A stretch of 64,000 nt of DNA from Methylotenera sp. (lineage in GTDB: Bacteria > Pseudomonadota > Gammaproteobacteria > Burkholderiales > Methylophilaceae): NCBI RefSeq assembly GCF_030653755.1, contig NZ_JAURYU010000011.1, positions 123,811 through 187,810 on the forward strand. Direction: 5' to 3'. Below the pieces are notes generated by a model. That model ran no database searches and was not told the origin of the DNA. It saw only the letters and a program-made list of their open reading frames with translations. Each line of letters starts with the position of its first letter. Position 1 is the first letter of the stretch. Position numbers and translations under genes: made by a program. Shown here piece after piece: positions 46,581 through 56,000 of this stretch.

Positions 46581-49100
46581 ATGAAAACGCCAGCCGAAAC
46601 GAAAGCCAAACCTAAGAAAACCGTTAAAGCTAAGTCAGGCGCAATACCTAAACTTGCTCCCATTGATCAGGCTTTACAAAATCATTTGATATTTTCTAGC
46701 TTCAAGACTAGCGATGCAGCCACGCCTAGAGACTGGTATGACGCCGCAAGTTACACCGTGCGTGATCACGTGGTTGAGCGTTGGGTCAAAACCGCAGAGT
46801 CTTATTATCGTGATGATCCTAAGCGCGTTTACTACTTATCACTAGAGTTCTTAATTGGGCGCATGTTGAGCAATGCTGCACTAAACTTGGGCATCAGTGA
46901 AGAGCTTAAGGCTGGCATGGCAACATTGGGCCACGATTTAGAAAACACTTTTGAATTGGAAACGGATGCTGCACTAGGTAATGGTGGTCTAGGTCGTTTA
47001 GCAGCTTGCTTTTTAGATTCAATGGCAACGATGGATATCCCAGCTGCTGGATATGGCATACGTTACGAGTACGGTATGTTCAGACAGTCCATTGAAAATG
47101 GCCGTCAGGTAGAGAATCCAGATAATTGGTTACGCTATGGCAATATTTGGGAGTTTCAACGTCCAGAAGCGACCTACAATATTAAATTCCACGGGCATGT
47201 GGTGAAATTTCCTAATGACAGAGGCGAAGAAGTCCAGCATTGGGTAGATGCCGAGCATGTGATCGCGATGGCATATGATGTGCCAGTACCAGGTTATGGT
47301 ACCGAAACAGTAAACAACCTGCGTTTGTGGTCAGCCAAAGCGGCTCGTGAGTTTGACTTGAGCCATTTTAATGATGGTAATTACGAAAAGGCAGTTGAAG
47401 AGCGTAACGCAACAGAAAATATATCAAAAGTACTTTACCCTAATGACACTTCTGTACTGGGTAAAGAATTACGACTAAAACAACAATACTTTTTTGTTTC
47501 AGCCTCTATTCAAGACATTTTGCGTCGCTTCTTAAGCACACATGAAATTAAAACCCAAGATGACTGGAAGATGTTGCCAGAGAAAATTGCGATACAGTTA
47601 AACGATACGCACCCATCAATCGGTGTAGCGGAGATGATGTATCAGTTAGTGGATGTACACCAACTGCCATGGGCGTTTGCGTGGGAGCAAGTCGTCAAGA
47701 TTTTTGCTTACACCAATCATACCTTAATGCCAGAAGCACTTGAGACATGGACCGTAGATTTGTTTGGCCGATTATTGCCGCGTCACTTAGAAATTATTTA
47801 TCAAATCAACTACGAGTTCTTACACATGGTCAATCACCATTTCCCTGGTGATCCTGAGTTGTTAAGACGTGTATCGATTATCGATGAAGATCACGGACGT
47901 CGCGTACGAATGGCGCATTTGGCAGTTGTAGGTAGCCATACGGTCAATGGTGTGGCTGCACTTCATAGTGAACTACTCAAAAGCACATTGTTTGCTGATT
48001 TTGATCGCATATTTCCAGGGAAGTTGACCAACGTCACCAATGGGATTACACCACGCCGCTGGTTAAATCAAGCGAACCCTGGGCTCACCAATCTAATTGA
48101 AAAAGCGATAGGTGCTGAGTTTAAAAAAGACTTGTCACAAATTAAAAAAATTACACCACTGGCTGATGATGCTGATTTTAGAAAAGCATTCGCACAAGTA
48201 AAGCTTGCAAACAAACAACGTCTGGCTGCAAAAATAGAAGCTAAAACGGGTGTTAAGTTAAATGTAAACAGCTTGTTTGATGTACAAATCAAACGTATCC
48301 ATGAATACAAACGCCAATTACTGAATGTGTTGCATGTGATTACCTTATATAACCGTATTCGTCGAGGTGAACAAGGAATTACACCACGTACGATTATTTT
48401 TGGCGGTAAAGCAGCCCCTGGTTACTGGATGGCAAAACATATTATTCGTTTAATTAACGATGTGGCGACTATCGTGAATGAAGATGTTGCCGTAGGAGAT
48501 ATGTTGAAGGTGGTGTATTACCCTAACTATGAAGTTTCAGCGGCTGAGATTTTATTCCCAGGGAGTGATCTATCAGAGCAAATTTCAACCGCAGGTACCG
48601 AGGCTAGTGGTACTGGTAATATGAAAATGGCCTTGAACGGTGCATTAACCATTGGCACACTAGATGGCGCTAACGTAGAAATTAAAGAAGAAGTGGGCGA
48701 TGAAAATATTTTCATCTTTGGTTTAACTACGCCACAAGTCGCTGAATTAAAGGCAAGTGGTTACAAGCCTCGTGATTACTACAACAGCAATCCAGAACTT
48801 AAACAAGTGTTAGATATGATTGCCGATGGATATTTCTCAATCGATGAGCCAAATCGCTACCAAGTGATTGTCGATAACTTGTTGAATAATGACCAATATT
48901 TATTATTAGCAGATTATGCGAGCTACATTGATGCACAAGAGCGAGTAGGTAAACTATACCAACATCAGGACGATTGGACACGTATGGCGATATTGAACGT
49001 AGCCAATATGGCTAAGTTTTCAAGCGACCGTGCGATTGGTGATTATGCTAAAAACATTTGGCATGTAACACCTTTTGCAAAGGCTAAAGCTAAAAAGTAA
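46581..49100 (+). CDS. glgP: Glycogen/maltodextrin phosphorylase
   Basis: PLP enzyme releasing glucose 1-phosphate from glycogen, 839 residues. Conserved blocks include ALGNGGLGRLAACFLDSMAT, GYGIRYEYGMF, KRIHEYKRQLLN, and the PLP-lysine site EASGTGNMKMALNG. The first about 25 residues are a basic Lys/Ala-rich extension before the catalytic core. Confidence 0.96.
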   Translation: MKTPAETKAKPKKTVKAKSGAIPKLAPIDQALQNHLIFSSFKTSDAATPRDWYDAASYTVRDHVVERWVKTAESYYRDDPKRVYYLSLEFLIGRMLSNAALNLGISEELKAGMATLGHDLENTFELETDAALGNGGLGRLAACFLDSMATMDIPAAGYGIRYEYGMFRQSIENGRQVENPDNWLRYGNIWEFQRPEATYNIKFHGHVVKFPNDRGEEVQHWVDAEHVIAMAYDVPVPGYGTETVNNLRLWSAKAAREFDLSHFNDGNYEKAVEERNATENISKVLYPNDTSVLGKELRLKQQYFFVSASIQDILRRFLSTHEIKTQDDWKMLPEKIAIQLNDTHPSIGVAEMMYQLVDVHQLPWAFAWEQVVKIFAYTNHTLMPEALETWTVDLFGRLLPRHLEIIYQINYEFLHMVNHHFPGDPELLRRVSIIDEDHGRRVRMAHLAVVGSHTVNGVAALHSELLKSTLFADFDRIFPGKLTNVTNGITPRRWLNQANPGLTNLIEKAIGAEFKKDLSQIKKITPLADDADFRKAFAQVKLANKQRLAAKIEAKTGVKLNVNSLFDVQIKRIHEYKRQLLNVLHVITLYNRIRRGEQGITPRTIIFGGKAAPGYWMAKHIIRLINDVATIVNEDVAVGDMLKVVYYPNYEVSAAEILFPGSDLSEQISTAGTEASGTGNMKMALNGALTIGTLDGANVEIKEEVGDENIFIFGLTTPQVAELKASGYKPRDYYNSNPELKQVLDMIADGYFSIDEPNRYQVIVDNLLNNDQYLLLADYASYIDAQERVGKLYQHQDDWTRMAILNVANMAKFSSDRAIGDYAKNIWHVTPFAKAKAKK

Positions 49101-49214
49101 ACAATGATTAACGTGGTAAGCTTAGCTTGATTACTTCATTGTTAATGCCGAGTATTTGTCGTAAGATTAAGTCAGTATTAAGGCATAATTTTACGATAAA
49201 GAACGGAGTAGCAT

Positions 49215-49898
49215 ATGCGTTACCTAGTAGCAGTTTTAGGGTTTGTGTTATTTGCGACGCATGCTAATGCATTAAGTGTCAATGACTTAAGCAATGCAGA
49301 AGCTAGTAGCGGGCTAAAAGTAGCGTTGATTCAAGCCGCAGGTAAAGCGGTTGGTCAACTAAGTGCCGTAGATGGATTCTTAGGCAATAAAGAAGTCAAA
49401 ATTCCATTACCAGAATCGATGCAAAAAGCTGAAAAAGTCATGCGTATGTTTGGCATGGGTAAGCAAGCAGATGAACTAGTACTCAAAATGAACCGCGCAG
49501 CTGAAGCAGCAGTGCCAGAAGCTAAAGCTTTACTGGTTGATTCGGTGAAAAAGATGAGTGTTGCTGATGCTAAAGCAATTTTGGTGGGTGGTGATGACGC
49601 AGCAACGCAGTATTTCAAAAAAACCACTTCAGCGCCTATGGCTGAAAAATTTCTGCCGATTGTAAAAAAAGTGACAGAGAACGTGCAACTCGCTCAGCAA
49701 TATAACAAGTTTGCAGAAATGGGCAGTAAGTTTGGCGTTGTCAAAAAAGAGCAGGCTAATCTTGAGCAATACGTCACACAGAAAACATTGGATGGTGTTT
49801 ATTTGATGATGGCGAAAGAGGAAGCGGCTATCCGTAAAGATCCTGTAGGACAAGCAAGTAACATACTTAAAAAAGTGTTTGGTACGCTAATTAATTAA
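49215..49898 (+). CDS. DUF4197 family exported protein
   Basis: 227 residues with a signal peptide (about 1-19, ending FATHANALS). The mature part fits DUF4197: LSNAEASSGLKVALIQAAGKAVGQLS, KIPLPESMQKAEKVMRMFG, AATQYFKKTTSAPMAEKF. These are periplasmic helical proteins of unknown function. GGAG lies upstream of the start. Confidence 0.85.
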   Translation: MRYLVAVLGFVLFATHANALSVNDLSNAEASSGLKVALIQAAGKAVGQLSAVDGFLGNKEVKIPLPESMQKAEKVMRMFGMGKQADELVLKMNRAAEAAVPEAKALLVDSVKKMSVADAKAILVGGDDAATQYFKKTTSAPMAEKFLPIVKKVTENVQLAQQYNKFAEMGSKFGVVKKEQANLEQYVTQKTLDGVYLMMAKEEAAIRKDPVGQASNILKKVFGTLIN

Positions 49899-50561
49899 GC
49901 TATAGCATCACGCCAAGCTTGATAATAGATATTTCTTGATGGCATTCTATGCTCCGCTCCGCAGCGTGTCGTGGCTGTAACTTAGCAAAATATTAGGTGC
50001 CGTATTTATATTCTGTATGAATGTTACTTCACTTTAAGTCTTTATTTATCCTAAATTAAACAATTTCTTAAGATAATATTAGTGTGTTGTAAGTGAGCGC
50101 TTATCGTAAAAGTTGTTGGTTTTTTGAAAGCCTCCTACATAGGTCTGCCCCGTTATTAGTGATGATATATTGCTGGAGCGGAGTCAATTGTTTGGGTAAA
50201 TACAAAAAACTACTTTCATGCGGATATCACCGCATAACTCCTATTGACCATCACCTTTTCGTAGATAATTACAATGTCTTGGAAAGAGCTTGCAGGCTTA
50301 CTAAGATAAGTTAGCAGTTGCTAACTGCTAATAGTTTAGCTGATGATTGATTTTGTTGATAAAAATCAATTCTGATTGAGTTACTTAAAGGAGCTATTGA
50401 TTGCCCTTAGCTGGACTGATATGATGAATTGCAGATGATAACTCTTGATTTTTTGTGTGCTTTAAAGGCGCAGACAGTCTGTGGTGGTTTCTTGCATTTG
50501 ATATGCTATATATTTCCGTATTTAGTTAAACCTTTTAAAATAATAATTTAAGGCAATTAGT
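49899..50561. other. 663-base intergenic region upstream of the export cluster
   Basis: AT-rich, no convincing gene. A perfect 21-base palindrome lies at 50311-50331. A GTG-started frame at 50093-50314 lacks a ribosome site and protein-like composition. The region probably holds the promoter and control sites for the TolC-like cluster; no sigma element could be assigned with confidence. Confidence 0.6.
50311..50331. repeat. Perfect 21-base palindrome
   Basis: Arms TTAGCAGTT and AACTGCTAA around GCT, 9-bp stem. No T-tract follows. It could be an operator for the downstream cluster or an RNA hairpin in its leader, about 230 bases before the first gene. Confidence 0.5.
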
Positions 50562-52109
50562 ATGGCTCTGATGAGTTCGCGTTATTTAGTTTCTGTTGTT
50601 TTTTTTATAAGTATACTGACCCTTTCTGGTTGCGTTAGCATTGCACCGCAGCCATTGACCATCGCTGACATTAAAGCGCAAACAGTTGCTGACCAAAGTG
50701 TTGCACGCGCAAATGTAGAGCCATTGCTTGGCCCTTTAACGATAGAGGAGGCTGTCGCTAGAGCCCTTAAATACAACCTTGAACGTCGTACACGTATGCT
50801 AGAAGAGGCAATTGCTTTTAACCAGCTAGATGTGGGTAAATTTGATATGTTGCCAAAACTGGTTGCATCAGCAGGCTACAGCCATAACAGCGAGTATAGA
50901 ATCGTACGTGCTGTTGACTCGGTTACAGGGGAGCCTTCTTTATCAAACCCATTTATATCCAATGATCGCATCCATACAGTGAGTGAGTTAGGGCTATCTT
51001 GGAATATGCTGGATTTTGGTTTGAGTTATTACAACGCTAAACAAGATGCGGATCGCGTGTTGATAGCCACAGAGCGTCGTCGTAAAGCGATGCATAACCT
51101 TATCCAAGATGTCAGGGTCGCTTTTTGGCGCACTGCGAGTGCACAAATGTTGAGAAATCAAGTGCGCGAGGCTATTTTGCTGGCAGAGGACGCTTTGCAG
51201 GATTCAAAAAAAGCAGAGGCAGAACGTTTAAGGCCACCACTTGATGCATTGCGATATCAGCGTCAAGTTTTAGAGAATCTTCGGTTATTAGAGGCGATTG
51301 AACAAGAGCTTTCTACTGCTAAAATTGATTTGTCCCACCTGATTAATATTCCTGTATCTGAAGAGTTTAAAGTGGTTGAGCCTCGAGTTAAGTTAAGTCG
51401 CGCGATGCTTGACCAACCAGTTGATGCCTTAGAAGAGTTGGCAGTTATTCAAAATGCCGACTTAAGAGAGCAGTTCTATAACGCAAGAATCTCAACATTG
51501 GAAACTAAGAAAGCACTGGTTCGAATTTTCCCAAATCTGAATTTTGGGTACAGCGCTAAGCATGATGACGACCAATATTTAGTTCATCAGAACTGGAATG
51601 AGGCGAGTGCACAAATTTCTTATAACTTACTTAACATACTCTCTGCACCAGCTCGTCTGAAATTGGCAGAAGCTGGGATTGCGTTAGCAGATCAGCGACG
51701 TGTAGCAACACAAATGGCTATTCTTGCACAAGTGAATGTGGCAAGGCTGCAGTATGCGAGCGCGATTTCGCAATTTAACCGTGCAGATGCTATCTGGATG
51801 GTTGACGATAGAATTAATACGCACGTTGCAAATAATGCAAAGGTACAAAAACAAAGTAAGCTAGACCAAGTGGCAAGCAACACCTCGATGATTTTAAGCT
51901 TATTACGCCGATATCAACTGCTTGCTCAGGCGCAGGCTGTTGCTGGTAAATTGCAGGCAACATTAGGCATGGAACCTGTGATTGATAGTGTGCAGGATCA
52001 ATCTCTAGCAACGCTTACTCAGGTAATTACTACTTCTTTTGCGCAATGGGATGATGGTATGTTGTCTAACCAAGAACAAGAAACGCTGACATCTGTAAGC
52101 ACTGAATAA
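50562..52109 (+). CDS. TolC-family outer-membrane efflux lipoprotein
   Basis: 515 residues. Lipobox LTLSGC gives a lipid-anchored cysteine at residue 24. Two OEP repeats with long helices follow (LTIEEAVARALKYNLERRTRML about 60-81; EELAVIQNADLREQFYNARI about 290-309) and interspersed strand segments (LNFGYSAKHDD). This fits a TolC/NodT-like exit duct. It is the first gene of the five-gene cluster; the next gene starts directly after its stop. Confidence 0.88.
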   Translation: MALMSSRYLVSVVFFISILTLSGCVSIAPQPLTIADIKAQTVADQSVARANVEPLLGPLTIEEAVARALKYNLERRTRMLEEAIAFNQLDVGKFDMLPKLVASAGYSHNSEYRIVRAVDSVTGEPSLSNPFISNDRIHTVSELGLSWNMLDFGLSYYNAKQDADRVLIATERRRKAMHNLIQDVRVAFWRTASAQMLRNQVREAILLAEDALQDSKKAEAERLRPPLDALRYQRQVLENLRLLEAIEQELSTAKIDLSHLINIPVSEEFKVVEPRVKLSRAMLDQPVDALEELAVIQNADLREQFYNARISTLETKKALVRIFPNLNFGYSAKHDDDQYLVHQNWNEASAQISYNLLNILSAPARLKLAEAGIALADQRRVATQMAILAQVNVARLQYASAISQFNRADAIWMVDDRINTHVANNAKVQKQSKLDQVASNTSMILSLLRRYQLLAQAQAVAGKLQATLGMEPVIDSVQDQSLATLTQVITTSFAQWDDGMLSNQEQETLTSVSTE

Positions 52110-53030
52110 ATGACAGCGTTTAATAACATGAGCTTCAATACGATAGTTACCAAGCCAGCTAAATTAAAAGTGATTGTTTCACTAAATAATGTGCATCATC
52201 TACATCTGATGGGTAAGCGATTATGGTTGGTTGTATTGGTATGGTTGGTTGTGTTGCCGAGCTATGCTGAAACTAAAGCGCTTGCACCTGCTGCTGTGTT
52301 ACCCCAGATTAGTACGCCCGCAGTGCCTGTGTCACCAGCAAAAAATCCAACGCATACAATTGATCAACGTGAGATGCGTGCTCAATTGACAGCAAGGCGT
52401 TTTACTACCGTAGCCGCTGAACTTGGTGCAAAAATCAGTAAGATACTGGTGTCTGAGGGCGGTAGATTTAAAATCGGACAACCACTGATTAAGTTTGATT
52501 GTACTTTGCAGCAGTCACAATTAAATAAATCTCAAGCAGCGCTTGCTGCAGCTAATGCAACTTGGGATGCAAATAAGCGATTGTTAGAATTGAATTCGAT
52601 TGGAAAAGTTGAGTTGGATGTGTCTGAAGCTGAAGTTGGCAAAAACAAAGCAGAGGTTGCAAGTATGGCGACTATGCTAGGAAAGTGCAGTGTTTATGCG
52701 CCGTTTAGTGGGATTGTGACTGAGCAAAAAGCGAGGGAACAGCAATATGTTCAGCCTGGTCAGGCACTCTTGGAAATTATTGATGATAGTGCGCTAGAAC
52801 TGGAGTTTATCGCCCCTTCTAGATGGCTAAGATGGCTTAAAGCTGGTTATAGGTTTGATATTACAATTGATGAAACAGGTAAAACTTATCCTGCAAAGGT
52901 GTTGAGATTTGGAGGTAAAGTGGATCCTGTTAGTCAGTCTATTAAGGTCGTTGCTGTAATCGATGGTAAATTTCCTGATTTATTAACTGGTATGAGTGGG
53001 CAAGCCAAGATTGTTGCGCCACCTTTATAG
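52110..53030 (+). CDS. Periplasmic membrane-fusion protein (HlyD/RND adaptor type)
   Basis: 306 residues. Hydrophobic segment at about 35-50 (LWLVVLVWLVVLPSYAET) acts as signal or anchor; a start at the internal ATG 52209 would give a standard signal peptide. Then barrel-sandwich motif ISKILVSEGGRFKIGQPLIKF, a short helical hairpin (about 128-170) and the second half CSVYAPFSGIVTEQKAREQQ. It lacks the long coiled coil and C-terminal membrane-proximal domain of full adaptors. Start abuts the TolC-like gene stop. Confidence 0.82.
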   Translation: MTAFNNMSFNTIVTKPAKLKVIVSLNNVHHLHLMGKRLWLVVLVWLVVLPSYAETKALAPAAVLPQISTPAVPVSPAKNPTHTIDQREMRAQLTARRFTTVAAELGAKISKILVSEGGRFKIGQPLIKFDCTLQQSQLNKSQAALAAANATWDANKRLLELNSIGKVELDVSEAEVGKNKAEVASMATMLGKCSVYAPFSGIVTEQKAREQQYVQPGQALLEIIDDSALELEFIAPSRWLRWLKAGYRFDITIDETGKTYPAKVLRFGGKVDPVSQSIKVVAVIDGKFPDLLTGMSGQAKIVAPPL

Positions 53031-53084
53031 TTGTTAATATTGATAATAGTTTTTAATTTTTAGCTTCTGAGCTGTGAGATTGCT

Positions 53085-56000
53085 ATGAAAAGTCTACGCG
53101 AAGTGATGAATAACTGGCCTTCATTGACCAAAAAAGGTAATGGCGCAACTCAGCGACCGTTTGCAAAAGGGATTGTGCGTTGCAAAGCTCAGATGATGGC
53201 ACTTGAAGCGCGATTGATGTTTGATGGAGCAGCATTGGCTGAAGCGACCTATGTTGTGGCGGATGCGACCTCTGGAACCCAAGAGCCTTCTGCACAAGCG
53301 TTATTTGAGTTAGCAGTTCCAGCGACTTTAGAGGCAACACAAAGCCAATTGCTGACACAAGCTCAAATCGAGGCGCAGCAATATATTACAGATTTCCTAC
53401 AATCTGAAATGGTGATAGACAAGCTATTTAGCATGTTCCACGCAGGCCACCAGACAATGTCTGATGAATGGCTACAGGCGGCCAATGATTTTCTACTTGC
53501 ATTTAACCGGGGTGAAGTGTCCTTAAATGTATTATTGCAAAGTGGTCTGGAAATGCGTGGTGCCATGGGTGCTTTTGCAGCAAATTCGGCAGAGGGCGAG
53601 CCAGCCATCTACTTAAATGTTGATTGGATTCAGTCTGGCGTGGCAGCTGGCGATATCACTAAAGTGCTGTTAGAGGAGTTTGGGCATCATATCGATGCTG
53701 TGATCAACGGCTTGCTTGATACTCCAGGAGATGAGGGGCAGATGTTTGCGGCAGTCCTGCTGGGTGAGCAGACCTCTTATAATGGTTTTGCACAAGATGA
53801 TGACCATGCCACCTTACAGATTGGTGAAGATTTGGTTGCTGTTGAGCTTGCAAACTTTAATTTTATCAACGCTTACGAAGTGGACACTACCTTTACAGCT
53901 GCGGGTAAAGAGTCGAATACGCACGATTTTAATTTCAATGAATCACTGGGACAGGTCAATGTCACAGATACGCTTGATAGTAGATATTTTAGCGGTAATG
54001 ATGTTTCGGCAATCAGTATTGTTGTCAATGGTGAAACCCTCTATGGGTGGATCAGCCGTCCGATTAAAGATCAGGGGATTGTGAGGGGCTTTTATTTTTG
54101 GACGGATGCGGACTTTACCTCATTACAGCTGGCACAAGCCGATGGTAATACCGATGGTGACCGCAATGTGGCTGATAATCGCGGCTTTATCCTCGTTGTT
54201 GATCAAAACTACTTTAACAGCTTAAGTTTTAAATCTGGCTCTACTACGATTAAAAATGTAGGTTCATCTTCTGACCGTGTTGATAGTTCGATGAACTCAT
54301 TGATTTCGGTTAACACTGCGCCGGCATTGACGAACGATACAATCAGTATTTTGGAGGATGCTAGTTCAGGGAACACAGGTAACGTACTTGATAACGATAC
54401 AGATGTGAACACCAGCGACGTATTGCGTGTTAGCCAGTTTGTTATCAATGGAGTTAGTTATGCGATTGCATCACCAACCCCTGATAACCCTACGAGCAAC
54501 ACCGCACTCATCAATGGCATTGGTGAACTTACCATGAGTAGTGATGGTAGTTATACCTTTGTGCCAGCAGCCAATTATTTTGGTGCTGTTCCCACCGTGA
54601 CTTATACCGTAAACGATGGTAATGGTGGTGTGTCATCTGCTTTTTTATCGATTATTGTTACTTCCGTAAATGATGCACCGACGGCTACTGACGACAGTAT
54701 TACGATTGCTCAGGGCTCTACAGTATTTCTTAATCTGAATGATTTTGGTGTCTATCAAGATGTCGAAAATAGCCCGTTGGCTAAGATTATGATCACTACC
54801 TTGCCTGACCATGGCACATTAGAATACTTTAATGGTACAACATGGGTGTTAGTCACACTTAATCAGGAGCTTGCTGCCTCAGTAATCAATGCAGGTAGGC
54901 TACGCTTTAGCCCTACAGGGACAGAAAATGGCGATGCTTATACAACAATAGGCTTCAAGGTTTCTGATGGTAGTGATTACAGTGAGGGTGCTTATGCCCT
55001 AACGGTAAACGTAACCTCAACGCCAGCCTTACCTCTAGCCAATAACGACAGTGGCGATACTACTGTGTATGTGGCAAAAGAGGCTGGCTATAATGAGGTG
55101 GGCTACAGTGCTTCGGGGGGCAATGTACTTACTAACGACACGCCAGCATCAGGAATAACTGTAACTTCGGTGTTTAACACCAGTATCATTACCAATACTG
55201 AAATTAAAGGGATGTATGGCACATTGGTAATGAGTGCAGATGGTACGTTTAGTTATGTCGCTGATAATGCCAATCCATTGGTAGATGCACTCAATGTAAA
55301 TGATACGCTTAGTGAAACCTTTACTTATACGATAACCAATGCAAATGGCGATACCTCTACAGCTACGCTAACGGTTAAAATTGCAGGCACAAACGATGCA
55401 CCAATGGCAAGCGATGACACTAACTCACTTAAAGAGCTATTTGTTGCTTCGAATGGAAATTATGGTACTGTCAGTGGCTCCGTACTAACGAATGACACTG
55501 ATATTGATAATACTGGCTTGCAAGTAGTAATTGGTTCTTCCGACACTATCCCGAGTACACCAATCTCTGTTACTGAGGGTGCAAGCTCGCCAATTACTAG
55601 TGCAACCTACACTATTGTCCAGGTTGCAGGTAGCCAATGGAATAGTGCCAATGGTGTCCCAGCAGGGCAGGCTAACGCAGTTAATGTGTTAATTGGTGGG
55701 CAAACTGTACTGGCTTCGGATGGTGTTAGCACACTAAAAGTGTGGGGTGAAGGGAATGGCGCAGCGTTTAAACTGGTTGCTAACGACCCTGTTACATTTT
55801 ATCGATACTCGCTTGATACTGTGTATGGGGTGACTGGTTCAACAACGACATTTAAACTTTCAAGCATTACAGCTCAGGTTGCTAGTTCTACCACCATTAC
55901 TGTCACTGATGGAGATGCAACTGGGGTTCAGGTAGGCTATATCGTTACGGGTGATGGTATCCCTACTGGCGGTGAGCCAGTCACTGTACAGACAATCAAT

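Noticed and set aside
50093-50314. 73-residue GTG-started frame in the 663-base intergenic region
   Set aside because: No ribosome site and composition unlike neighbouring proteins; no domain recognisable.
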